From contig PDUO01000134.1 of the NCBI GenBank assembly GCA_003008705.1, positions 4,472-36,547 of the forward strand: a DNA stretch of 32,076 bases, read 5' to 3'. The notes under the pieces are model-generated. The model was not told where the DNA came from. It made no database searches and saw only the letters and a list, made by a program, of their open reading frames with translations. The translations under genes and the position numbers were made by a program. The stretch is from Pezicula radicicola (Eukaryota; Ascomycota; Leotiomycetes; Helotiales; Dermateaceae). Shown here in pieces: positions 10,535-21,477 of this stretch; position 1 is the first letter of the stretch; each line of letters starts with the position of its first letter.

Positions 10535-13500
10535 ATGGAGCCTTCAATAATTTCCTTCAAAGGGGAGAGGATTGTCAAGATCGAGCCAACATACTCCGGT
10601 TCAATTTCAAGAGACTCCATCAAGAATACAGATACTGGTCTCCAATCAGAGATGAAACAGATGGATACTTTGCAGTCTAAATCTATGGCACAGGAACTGG
10701 TTAACGTTGATAAGTGGATGGAGCTCACACGCGTTGCGACTGAGCTTCACAGTGCTGAAGTCAGGGATCCTGTGCTAGATCCTATCAGCCCAGAATTTGA
10801 TGTGTGTAAATGGGCGAACATGGTCCTACGCGCTGCCAATGAAGCAGGTATCAAGTTCCGGCGAGCTTCTTTCACGTTCAAAAATCTTATTGTGTCGGGC
10901 TCTGGATCCACATCCCATTTCCAAAAGAACGTGGCATCGATCTTCATGGCACCCTTCCTTCTGCACGAGTATTTCAGCTTCAGAAATAAACCAAGGACAA
11001 CTATATTGAAACCCTTCGACGGTGTCATCAGATCTGGCGAGCTGCTGTTGGTGCTGGGGCGCCCTGGCAGCGGCTGTTCCACATTCCTGAAAACTATCGC
11101 CGGAGAGCTTCACGGGTTGACGATAGACAAGGATTCTGTGATTCACTATAACGGTATAGCTTCTCAAAAGAACCTCTGCAGAGATTTACTACTAACTAGT
11201 GGCCAGGCATACCGCAAATGGAGATGATGCGAAAGTACAAAGGCGAAATAGTCTATAACTCGGAGGTTGACAAACACTTCCCGCATCTTACCGTGAGGCA
11301 GACCTTGGAATTTGCAGCTTCTATGCGCACTCCTCGAAATAGCGTTGTGGCTACTTCTCGAAAAGATCATGTCAAGAAAGTGACCGCCGTCGCAATGGCA
11401 ATTTGCGGCTTGTCTCAAACTCAGAACACAAAAGTTGGCGATGACTTTGTTCGGGGGGTTTCTGGGGGAGAAAGAAAGGTGATGCCCAAAAGTCGGTAAA
11501 TTAATTGTATATTCTAACTTTGCCCCAAGCGTGTCAGCATTGCAGAGATGATATTGGCGTCATCCTCGATCGGCTGTTGGGACAATAGCACCCGTGGACT
11601 TGATTCAGCAACCGCTCTCGAGTTCGTTCGTGCTCTCAGAACCTTTGCTGATATTATCGGGAGTACTCATGCTGTTGCCATCTACCAAGCCTCTCAAGCA
11701 ATTTACGATGCTTTTGATAAAGTCATGGTTATCTATGAAGGTCGGGAGATCTATTTTGGCCCTACACACTGTGCAAGAGCATATTTCGAGGAGATGGGCT
11801 GGTATTGTCCACCACGTCAGATTACTAGCGACTTCCTGACCTCTGTCACCAATCATAAGGAGAGAAAACCCCGCCATGGCTATGAAACGCGAGTGCCTCG
11901 AACGCCAGAAGACTTCGAGAAATATTGGAGGGCGTCGCAAGGTTACAAAGAACTCCATGAGGAGATACAAAAGCATGAGAGCGAATTGTCGAACCATGTC
12001 GCTGCAGACGATTTTATAGAAGCCCGCCAAGTTGTCCAATCCCGCCACGTACGAGCTGAATCCCCATACACTGCCAGCATTCCAATGCAAATCAAGTATT
12101 GCACGAAACGCGCTTATCAGAGGTTATGGAATGATAAAGCATCGACGCTGACCGTAGTTCTTGGTCAAATAATTATGGCGCTGGTTGTTGGCTCTGTCTT
12201 TTACGGAACGCCAAACAATACGAACAGCTTCTTTGCAAGAGGATCAACCTTGTTCTTTGCAACTCTACTCAGCGCTCTTATCGCCATCACAGAAATTAAC
12301 AATTTGTACCAGCAGAGGCCAATCGTTGAGAAACACGCTTCTTATGCGTAAGTGCCCAGTTGCTAGACGACCTCCTAACTGCCAGCATCCCCTTATCATT
12401 CAATAACAATATTCTCCGTAGTTTTTATCACCCGTTTACCGAAGCTTTGGCAGGTGTGATATCCGATGCGCCCGTCAAGCTCGTCATTGCTATCTGCTTT
12501 AATTTGATCCTCTACTTTCTTGCAGGACTTGACCCAGAGCCAGCCAGATTCTTTACTTTCTTTCTCTTTACCGTGTTGGTCAGGTTCATAATGTCTGCAA
12601 TGTTCCGGACACTGGCCGCGTCTACAAAGACCATCTCTCAAGCAATGGCTATGGCAGGCGTCCTGGTATTAGCCATTGTGATTTACACCGGATACCTCAT
12701 TCCCCGACCATACATGCCTCCGTGGTTTAAATGGCTCACTTATATTAACCCTGTGGCATATGCGTTCGAGGCTCTAATGGTGAACGAATTTCACGCAAGA
12801 GAATTTCCCTGCGCAAGGTAATTTTATTCGATCCAGCTCATACTCACTCGTGACGCTGACTGCTCGCATAGCATCGTCCCTGCATATCCAAACCTCTCTG
12901 GACAAACCTTTATTTGTCCGGTTTCGGGAGCCCTAGCCGGTGAAATGAATGTTTCTGGTGATTTCTATGTCCAAGCTAGTTTCCAGTATAGTTATTCCCA
13001 CATCTGGCGGGACCTTGGAATCGTGATCGCTTTCTGGCTATTCTTCCTTGCAGCCTATCTGATTGCTACTAAGCTGAACTCATCTACGTCCAGCAAGGCA
13101 GAAGTATTACTTTTCCTAAGGGGAAAAGGAGCAAAAGATATCCATAAACCTACGGAGCACGTTGGCAATGGTGACAATCGACTTAATCTTCCAGCGGAGG
13201 CCGTTAGGAACGAACACCAAGCGCAGGGAGTTGAACCTGTCCAGGCCCAGAAAAGCATTTTCACGTGGCGTGACGTTGTCTACGACATCCACATTAAGGA
13301 TGAACCCCGTAGATTACTCGACCATGTTTCTGGATGGGTGAAGCCGGGTACGCTCACGGCACTGATGGGAGTTTCAGGAGCCGGAAAGACAACTCTCCTT
13401 AATGTTCTTGCCCAGCGTACTTCTGTCGGGGTGATCACTGGAGATATGTTGGTCAATGGAAAGCCTTTGGATTCAAGCTTCCAGCGCAGAACTGGTGAGA

Positions 13501-15184
13501 TCTACGAGGGGAATGGAGGTCACTGGCCAAAAGTGCTGACACAAGACAGGTTATGTGCAACAACAAGATATCCACCTTGAGACCTCAACAGTTCGTGAAG
13601 CGTTGTGTTTTAGCGCAATGTTGCGACAACCCAATTCCGTATCGACGAAGGAGAAGCTTGATCATGTGGAGGACGTAATCAAGGTTTGCACCCCCCCTAT
13701 TCTCCTTGCTGGACCATGTTGACCACGTTGGAGATGCTCGACATGGTCGAATTCTCCGAAGCAGTTGTTGGTGTACCAGGAGAAGGTCTCAACGTGGAGC
13801 AACGAAAGCTCCTTACGATTGGTGTGGAACTAGCAGCCAAGCCTGAGCTTTTGGTTTTTCTCGATGAGCCGACAAGCGGTCTAGACTCGCAGAGCTCGTG
13901 GGCCATTGTTGGCTTTCTTCGAAAACTGGCCGATAGTGGACAAGCTGTTCTCGCGACCATTCACCAACCCAGCTCCATTTTGTTCTTGGAATTTGACCGA
14001 CTGCTTTTCCTTGCCAAGGGTGGCAGGACAGTATACTTCGGTGACATAGGTCTAAACGCCGAAACACTTCTTAACTACTTTACAAATCATGGTGCCAGGC
14101 CCTGTGGTGAATCTGATAATCCCGCTGAATACATTCTAGAAACTGTGACCGCTGGAGCAAATGCCAAGTGTGGATGCGAATGGCCAGAGATATGGAAGTC
14201 GAGCGACGAATACAAACTTGTTAAGGCGGAACAAGAACGTATTCACCACAAAATGAGCAGTATAACCGCAGCGTTTATGAGTGACAGCGACAATGACGAA
14301 TTCGCTATGCCTTTGCACACCCAGATTCTTCATACTACTATTCGAGTTTTCCAACAATACTGGCGCACGCCCTCTTATATCTGGGGAAAGTTTCTGCTAG
14401 GTGGGATGTCAGCTCTGTACGCATTTCCCCATTCTTCTATGATATAAAGCTTACGGAGCAAAGTTTCATTGGGTTCTCCTTTTTTGAGGCGGACAACTCC
14501 CTACAGGGCATGCAAAATGTCTTATTCAGCATTTTCATGCTCACTTCAATCCTCAGCTCGCTCGTTCAGCAAGTAAGTTTACCAAATAGAGAAATCATTC
14601 ATTCTGATTTCATTTAGGTTATGCCACGCTTCGTGCTGCAAAGGTCGCTATATGAGGTTAGTAATGAATGTTCAGGTCTTAAACAGTTGTGAAACTAGCT
14701 AAGCTCAGTAGGTCCGCGAGCGTCCTTCTAAAGTGTACTCGTGGGTCGCTTTTATTCTCGCCAATATCATAGTAGAAATCCCCTACCAAATTTTGCTCGG
14801 CATTTTGATTTATGCTTGTTATTACTATCCAATTTTTGGGTACGACATGTTCAGCCCCAACCTACCTTCATTCACTCCGCTTACATATACCAGCATCCAA
14901 TCTTCTCAGCGCCAGGCTCTCGTCATGCTCTTCTGCATCCAAATCTTTACCTTCGCTAGTACATTCGCACATATGATCATTGTCGCGTTACCAGACACTC
15001 AGACTGCCGGAGCCGTTGCAACTCTCATGTTCTCAATGACCATGATATTCAATGGGTGAGCACATATACTGGCAGTAGGAACCTGTAATGTACTAAAAGG
15101 CATAGCGTCTTCCAACCCCCGGATGCCCTTCCTGGATTCTGGATCTTTATGTATCATCTTAGTATGTTCGGCGGGAGCTCCTGA
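10535..15184 (+). pseudogene. 5' 90% of a PDR-type ABC (ABCG) transporter, cut by inversion
   Basis: PDR/ABCG full transporters pump drugs and toxic compounds across the plasma membrane, layout NBD1-TMD1-NBD2-TMD2. I read twelve exons: 10535-11153, 11207-11478, 11530-12347, 12422-12817, 12872-13494, 13550-13683, 13734-14416, 14464-14572, 14618-14656, 14712-14839, 14894-15055, 15106-15163; eleven introns of 45-74 nt, all GT/AG. Total is exactly 1347 codons with no internal stop. Motifs: degenerate Walker A GRPGSGCST and signature VSGGERK in NBD1; canonical Walker [20 protein letters not shown] and Walker B/D-loop [13 protein letters not shown] in NBD2. NBD1 has the usual PDR changes ([10 protein letters not shown]). 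TMD2 breaks off in [10 protein letters not shown]; six foreign codons from antisense RTG2 follow and end at TGA 15182-15184. The missing 147 codons are at 6959-7402. The product would lack the last extracellular loop and final membrane helix, so function is unlikely. Confidence 0.92.
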
Positions 15185-16332
15185 AAGAGAACCCCCTCGC
15201 GAACTCCACCCTGACAAAAATGGGCCTCGTTGATGCCATGGGGCAACGCTCTGGCAAGTACATTAACTAAGAAGGCGACGGCAGGAACCTGTGCGCGGCG
15301 ACGGTCCGAGACTCGGAAAATTCGATGTGCAGTCCGAGCGACCTCTTTCAGGGCTTCCGTATTTTCAAATTGCTCCTTCTGTGCCGAGAAGCCATTGATA
15401 AGTGAGATTGGATAGTGGTGACCGTGTACTTGGCTTTGATATAGGAGGAGATAACCCCAACCACGGAAACCGCCCCCAGAGAGATAGAGCTGGAAGCCGC
15501 CGTCCCTCTTAGCTTTTTCAACGAGCTCCTCTGGGACCTCAAGCTTCTTGTACGCATCCAAGAAGTTCCCTTCCATCTCTTCGCGCAATTTGTGTCTAGC
15601 TCTTTCGGCCTCATCCTTACTCTTCCCTGCCGTTGCCTCCTTCAACCTTCTTGTTAGTGCTGCTGCTCCGTATGGAAAGCTAAGAGCACCTTTTGGACTA
15701 GTCTGAATGTCTCCTCCCTGTACAATCATCCATGAAATCTGCGTGCTCCCACCTCCAAGGTCCATTACCAGACCCTGCATATGTGAGAAGCTGCTCGCGA
15801 TGCCTAAAGCCCCGACCTTTCCCTCATCTTCCTTCGGTAGCATTTCTACAGTCAGGCCTGTAGCTTTTTTGATTTCTTGGCGGAATTCAGCAGAGTTGAT
15901 AGCTGTTCGTGTCGCTTCGGTAGCAATGATGCGGATGCTATTATCAGGGACCGCAAGATCAATGCAAATGATCTGGAAGCGCAGAAGGGCAGCAATGACG
16001 TCTTGAATTATGGAAGAAGGAATTGGAATGCGAGCACCAGTTTTAGAATCGAATTGTGCGTCAAAGAGGGATATATCGATACGGTGAACATGGATAGTGG
16101 GAAGAACGCGCGAGGTAGGAGGTGAGAGGTCAGAGACTGAGAAACGGATGCCATTACTAGAATTGGGAAACATAGTTAGCTAGGAATTAAAAAACCTGGG
16201 GCCCGTGGTTCGAGAGGGATATTTCTGTAGAAATTAATAGTGAAAGCCAGGCTGAGTCTGGACAATGTAAGAGCGCTATACAGGACTGGGGTATTTCTAC
16301 CTCCCCATATCAACCACTGCGCGAAGGTACGA
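15154..16332 (-). pseudogene. RTG2: 5' two thirds of RTG2 (Ppx/GppA ASKHA domain), cut by inversion
   Basis: The minus-strand reading encodes the phosphatase-fold part of Rtg2. I infer a first exon ending at 16301 that supplies AVVDMGS (phosphate-binding loop 1), a 144-nt intron 16157-16300 with a CTAAC branch point, then NGIRFSVSDLSPPTSR from 16156. The apparent start ATG at 16173 lies inside this intron. The true ATG was not found; the exon-1 frame stays open upstream of 16332. Later blocks: IRIIATEATRTAINSAEF, EMLPKEDEGKVGALGIASSF, the second phosphate loop GLVMDLGGGSTQISWMI, YLSGGGFRGWGYLL and [17 protein letters not shown]. After PPNI the frame enters antisense ABC sequence and stops two codons later at 15154-15156. 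The C-terminal part is at 7403-8116. No other lesion is visible here. Confidence 0.88.
15163..15164. other. Right breakpoint of the 7.76-kb inversion
   Basis: Plus strand up to 15163 is ABC transporter (CAT CTT AGT, His-Leu-Ser). From 15164 rightwards the minus strand is RTG2 (CTC CCG CCG AAC AT, Leu-Pro-Pro-Asn-Ile). ABC codon phase is complete at 15163 and restarts at 7402. The RTG2 codon AT|A is completed by base 7403. Both reconstructions keep frame, with nothing inserted or deleted. Confidence 0.88.
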
Positions 16333-17559
16333 CCGCTGGCCCTCTATTTTGCTTTCATTTGCCCAAACCCCAGAGAGCCATGGGGAGTCCTTCTGTGGAA
16401 ATTCTGGGTCGCCTCCCATAACGATCAAGCCTCAAATGTTTGTTGTCTGGCCAACACGTTCCAAGAGTTGTGCCTCTGTGGTTTATTTTTGACAGAGGTT
16501 GTAACGATAGAGATAGACAGGCAACCAATTTTCAGATAAGATAGATGCGAGACAAGTCGTGGCCTACCGAATTAGTATAGATGGCAGCGTTAAGATCGAA
16601 CAACGCCTGATCTCAGTCACATGCTAACTCAGGTGCCGTTTCCACATCGTGCCCAAATATGTTATCTTATTGCTAATACATGATTCACGAAGTTAATCAG
16701 TTGGTGGCACAAATAGAAGAATAGCTCTCTGGAGCCAGCATAGCATGGCTGACTCAGTCCGTTGCATAAGCCACTACTAAGGCCACTCCCAACTAAAATG
16801 TTGCGACGAAAGATGGAAACCGCAACCGATGGTGTGAAAATAGGGAGCAGGCCTGATGTTTAGCAAAGGGCATAATTGAGAAAAGCCAGGCTGAAAAGAA
16901 GCAAATCTCTCTGCAATTTTTGGGAGATATTTTTCGTCAAATGGAATTCAGCACTAGTTAGCCAAAGTGAACCAAACTTCAGTTATTTATGCGAAAACGA
17001 CGATGTGCAGTTGCAGTTGCAGCTGCATTAGCCTTCACTTTTGTGTCGCTAATCGGAAGCTTTCCTCCTCATTGTCACATCAAATACATGACGTGCAGTT
17101 CTAGCTGCGGGGTAAGTAAGTAGATGTCTGATCTTCTGGGCTCCTAATCAGAATTAAGCAGGGGAATCGTTAGGAATCGCCGGTGCAATATCAATTGTTC
17201 TGGCTTGTCAGTCTGAAGCCAAGCCTGGGCTGGAGTCTGGGACCATTTCGTCATCCATCCGAGTCGTCAGTAATACCCGCTGCTTTTGCCGTTTATAACC
17301 TAACCTCCGTATGTAATAAACGCCGTTTTAATATGACTATTGTCTAACATTATCAAAACGACCGACAATCAGGTACAAAGTACGTCGCATGGCCGATATC
17401 TTCGAGATTGTAGCTGTCACGTCCAGCTTGCTACAGACCAAGATATACAACAGCCTGGCCGACCACGTTGCTGACATTGGCCAACACTAGGTTACACTCG
17501 ATGCACGTCAACGTGTTCGTCTGTCTGAGTAGAAGGCAAGAAGAGCTAAAACATCCACT
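16333..17559. other. Intergenic region before the Ca2+/H+ exchanger
   Basis: No recognised gene. It separates the divergent RTG2 5' fragment and the exchanger. A short tandem of GTTGCA-like units ending in CAGCTGCA occurs at about 17007-17028. A 34-codon frame from ATG 17391 (MADIFEIVAVTSSLLQTK) ends at about 17490; it resembles nothing I can name with confidence. Confidence 0.45.
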
Positions 17560-18979
17560 ATGAGTAGTGATGAGGATATACTTCTACCGGGAGGAGCTGA
17601 TGGACGGAAACCACTCTGGAAAGACAGCAGACCTTACGTACGATGGCCAGCGAATATCTGCCGCCTGATCTGGCTTTCTGCTGCGAGCAGCAGCATTAAT
17701 GTTCTTCTCGTTTTCGTTCCTTTGGGTAGTATTGCTGGAACCCGTTCATGGAATCCTACAACTGTCTTTGTGCTTAATTTCTTAGCTATCATACCACTCT
17801 CAGTTTTCGTTACCTTTGTGATTGATGAGCTGTCGGCTAAACTAGGCCAACGGTGGAGAGGATTGTTCAGTACAATGTTCGTAAATTCAGTGAAATTAAT
17901 TGTGAGTTTGTGTAGGTCTGGTGCTAGCCAGTAAATAGCAGGCGGCTAATATATATCAGGTGAACCTTGTTGCAGTCCAAGACAATGAAATTCGAATTGT
18001 ACAATCCTGTATACTTGGAAGCATTCTATCCAACATCCTTTTCGTATGTGTATACACTTATGCTCGCTATTTAACGTAGCTAATAACCCAGGTCCTTGGC
18101 TGCTGTTTCCTGGCTAGTGGAATCAGAAGCCAAGAATCAAACTTCAACACCACTACAGCGTCGACAATGTCTTCGCTAATGGTCGTTGCCTCTGTCTCTC
18201 TTATAATTCCCGGAACTCTCAATGCTGTTCTCCGTAACTCTAAATCTGGCTCAGGAGATAAAATTGTGATGCTCTCCCGAGGCACTGCTATCATCCTGCT
18301 CGTTCTCTATATCCTATATCTGTATTTTCGACTCAAGTCGTATACTAGCCTCTTTAACGACGAATCGACAGAGGGAAGCGAGGAAGCAGAGTAATCAGGG
18401 TAAACCTTATCACCAATTGCTTCAGGAATTGCCTTGGTCATAGTTATAGTGCTCATTGCCCTTAATGCACATTTCTTGATCGGCAGTATCGAGCCCCTGA
18501 TTAAAACCACGCATATTAGCAAAACATTCATCGGTCTTATACTCCTACCAATCTTGGGCAACGGCAAAGAGCGTGTCACAGCCATAAGAGCTGCTTATAA
18601 GAGCAAGATGGATCTGGGGATTGACGTCGCGATTGGCAGCAGTATGCAGATTACTCTCTTTGTTACTCCGTTCCTTGTCATCCTTAGCTGGACCATATAT
18701 ACTGATGATCCGATGATGCTTCACTTCCAAGGTTTTGAGACGATCGTATTTTTTGTGAGCATTCTGGTCGTCAACAATGTAATTCAAGACAGGAAGAGCA
18801 ATTATCTCGAAGGTGCCATGTATCTGGGAACGTAAGTTTTCCGGTAAATCAGATAAGTGGCTAAGTCCGCTAATTATAAGAGGAATAGTTATGCCATAAT
18901 CGCCCTTGCTTTTCGCCTGTATCCGGATGACGCTGGGGATGTCGAGACTATATTACGTGGCGTTTTAGGCTCTACATAA
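17560..18979 (+). pseudogene. Vacuolar Ca2+/H+ exchanger (CAX/VCX1 family), damaged
   Basis: CAX proteins load Ca2+ into the vacuole in exchange for protons through eleven membrane helices and two inverted repeats. Exons read: 17560-17901, 17960-18043, 18092 to about 18399, about 18426-18831, 18889-18979. Introns of 58, 48 and 57 nt splice in frame. Family blocks: NEIRIVQSCILGSILSNILF, SRGTAIILLVLYILYL, KTTHISKTFIGLILLPI, MDLGIDVAIGSSMQITLF. Two problems. First, the frame hits TAA at 18392 in the acidic loop, and no donor/acceptor pair nearby restores phase; the leftover GT...AG interval 18400-18425 is only 26 nt, so a small deletion or one-base shift is likely. Second, the ion-binding motifs are altered: GNAVE of repeat 1 reads VNSVK (Glu lost), and GNAAEH of repeat 2 reads GNGKER. 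It is probably non-functional, or a strongly diverged paralogue if the stop is a sequence error. Confidence 0.8.
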
Positions 18980-19744
18980 CAATGTTCTCTCCTCTCTCCC
19001 GGTGTCTGTATATCAGGGTCGAAGCACGGTACCAAGGTCTGTCTTCTTGTAGCATAATTTAGAATATTACATATCCATATCCAATACAAGAGTTTTCATG
19101 CATACATATAATTAAATGAATTAATGTTAAATTATTCTCTGCGCGTTATGAAAACTATGAATGGCTGAGAAATTCTATTCCGCTTCTACCGAACCCTCTC
19201 CTTTTGAACCCTTCATAGTCAAGACTAGGCCAGGTAGACCTTGAATTTAAAACCTACCTGTATACTGTATTTAGATCCTGTTAGAAGCTAAGTGCCTGTG
19301 ATTTAGACCACGCCGGTAATCCAAATCCGTGAGTGTTACAGCGTACAAAGGAACTCATCCACTTTGTAGACAACGTTACTAAGACAAACCAAACTGGTTT
19401 CTTCAACAGCACTTTCTCTATTTAGAATTGCTTATTTCATTTAATACGAGGAGCAGCCTATGTTCACTATAGAGAGTATACGACAATGCTAGGCTATCTT
19501 AATGTTTGAACTTTTACTTTTATTTCTTCCTAATGTACTCTGGCGATGAGGTACTCTTGCTAAACCCTGTTGCTCCAATCACGATTGAGTACAATTATAG
19601 CGCAAGGAAACGAGAGATGGACTATCCTAATACTAATATAGATTCCTTCAGTTACAGCAAAAACTTCCAAATAAATAAATAAATAAATGATAAGCAGGTA
19701 CGAAATTTCAATTCTTGACTTTTCAAAAGCAGTTGCCAAAGGGA
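18980..19744. other. Gap between exchanger and oleate hydratase pseudogenes
   Basis: I see no gene. The stretch lies between two convergent units and is moderately AT-rich, with a short TAAA tandem near 19670-19687. Confidence 0.5.
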
Positions 19745-21477
19745 CTATGACAACAGTGCCTTCAGAGCTTGCGCCATGGTCTTGAGATTTTGATCTCCTT
19801 TATGGACATCGATCGGCTGCTTTTACAATCCCATCATCTTAAAGACCGCTGTTTAAGCGGCCCGAACACTATACTCCAGTATGAACACGCCATCCTGAGA
19901 AATCTCTACAAACTCCCCCAACAGGGCTAAGTTACTGCTCCCCTTAGGAATGACTTGTGGCCGATCTTCATATCTCCTTGCTAGAAGCGGACTTGTAATA
20001 TACAGCATCATGCATAGGACAACGATGGAGTTTCCACGGGTTGGATCTTCAGGGAAGTTGAGAAGTCCTAGGAGTTCTGTGAAAATCTCTTGGCCGGTGC
20101 ACTGGACCATTGGCTTACGGACAATATCGCCAATTTTCTCTGGAAAGAGTGTGTAACCCCAGAATACTTGGACACCATCAGGTTGGTTAAGGAAGTAAGG
20201 CTGGTACAGGACGATGATACTCAAAAGCCAGCTGCTATCCTTGAGAGTCGTTAATCCACCTCTGCCGGGGGTATTGGAAGTTAACTTCTCAAACAACTTA
20301 AAGAATTCAGGGTTCTCAAGAGTTACTGTGAACCATAGCGAACTGGACTGCGTCACATGAGAATAGAAACTCATAGGGTTACCGAGTTGAGAGATATGAG
20401 GAGTATCTAGTAAAGACGAAAAGAAGATGGACGACCAGAGGCTCCAACCACCATCTGGTGCACTAAGAGTATCGTGTACAGACGGAAGCGGCGCCGGTGG
20501 AGAATGATTACTACCAACGGAGGTGCAGGCTATAGTTGAACCAAGGGTCAGGAAAACAATATCTTGGACTTTTACCTGAATAAATTCTCGGTCACCATTC
20601 TTGTTGAAATTGATTCCCTCGACTTTGATGTCAGAATTCTCTGCGAAGGAAAGCCTAACATCTCCGGTATCTGCCATAGGATTAGTTGGTTAAATTTGAA
20701 GCCTTAAAGATAGTGTAAGGTATACTGTATTTGAAATTAACCCCTTCAGCTTTTAGATGAGTCTCAATCGGCAGGATAATAGAGTTGTATTGATTGTATA
20801 GTGTATGATCTAAGCGCTCAAGTATACTTATCTGTGGTAAACCGAGAGTGAATCTATGGAGATACCGCCGAAACTCCATTGCGCTATACCAGGGTTGAAA
20901 TGAAAACCTATATATAAGCTATTTGTCAACATATGAGCTTCAATTACTTGGTCAGCTATCAACTTACATCGTAGCCCACATAAACCAGAAATTTATCCTG
21001 AAAAATGCTTCCTCGAAGCAGTCTATGACTCTCAGGTCATTCACCTTCTTCTCTGATTGCAAGAATATATTAACAAGATCCCGCCTATCCTTTTCTCTCA
21101 GTCCCAGGTTCTTGGCATCCACAATTTACAGTCCGTTTGTGCCTCTTGCAATAAGTCTAGAATTGGTGTGTATTCTGTTTCCAGGTACAGCGTTGAACTC
21201 GTCTATCTCCTGCTTCACGGTCTTTACAGGATTAGTCAGAGAAGGAACCTTGGAAAGTAGATCATATAAACAGACACAGCTGAAATTCAGCATCTGTTCA
21301 GCCAACAAGACATAGCCGGTCTCAGGAGTTCCGGCGCTATATATAGGTCCGCCTGGTTCCGACTCAAAGATATTTATCTACGAAGGGGGAATACATACAT
21401 CGTGAACCAGATGGATAGCGGCCACCAGAGATACAATCCCACCCCCTACAAGATATGTATTGGTCAGTTCGGGTTGC
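19745..21477 (-). pseudogene. Oleate hydratase (MCRA family) pseudogene
   Basis: Oleate hydratase is an FAD-containing enzyme that adds water to the cis-9 double bond of unsaturated fatty acids. Reading the minus strand from 21477: a Rossmann-like VGGGIVSLVAAIHL, FESEPGGPIYSAGTPETGY, LLSKVPSLTNPVKTVKQEI, GLREKDRRDLV, FFRINFWFMWATM, then a 60-nt intron (20908-20967), FSFQPWYSAMEFRRYLHRF, YNQYNSIILPIETHLKAEG, PGRGGLTTLKDSSWLLSI, YQPYFLNQPDGVQVFWGY, YITSPLLARR and KGSSNLALLGEFVEIS. Nearly the whole protein is represented. Lesions: TAG at 21378-21380, TAA at 21126-21128, a one-base frameshift near 20684, TAA at 19853-19855 and TAA at 19823-19825; reading resumes as family-like sequence after each. 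No initiator ATG was found. The longest surviving frame (20677-19853) lacks the FAD domain. It is a decayed full-length gene rather than a fragment. Confidence 0.88.

Noticed and set aside
10535..15055. Many in-frame stops and frame changes along the ABC transporter that look like pseudogene lesions
   Set aside because: Each one falls inside a 45-74 nt interval with GT/AG borders, and removing these joins family motifs in frame. They are introns.
7403..15163. The inversion as a reversible, recombinase-driven switch
   Set aside because: No inverted repeats or recombinase gene are visible near the ends, and only 2 bp are shared. A one-off end-joining event fits better.
15154..16173. ATG 16173 as the RTG2 start
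   Set aside because: The first nine codons there lie in an intron; conserved VVDMGS-NGIRF is only formed by splicing 16301 to 16156.
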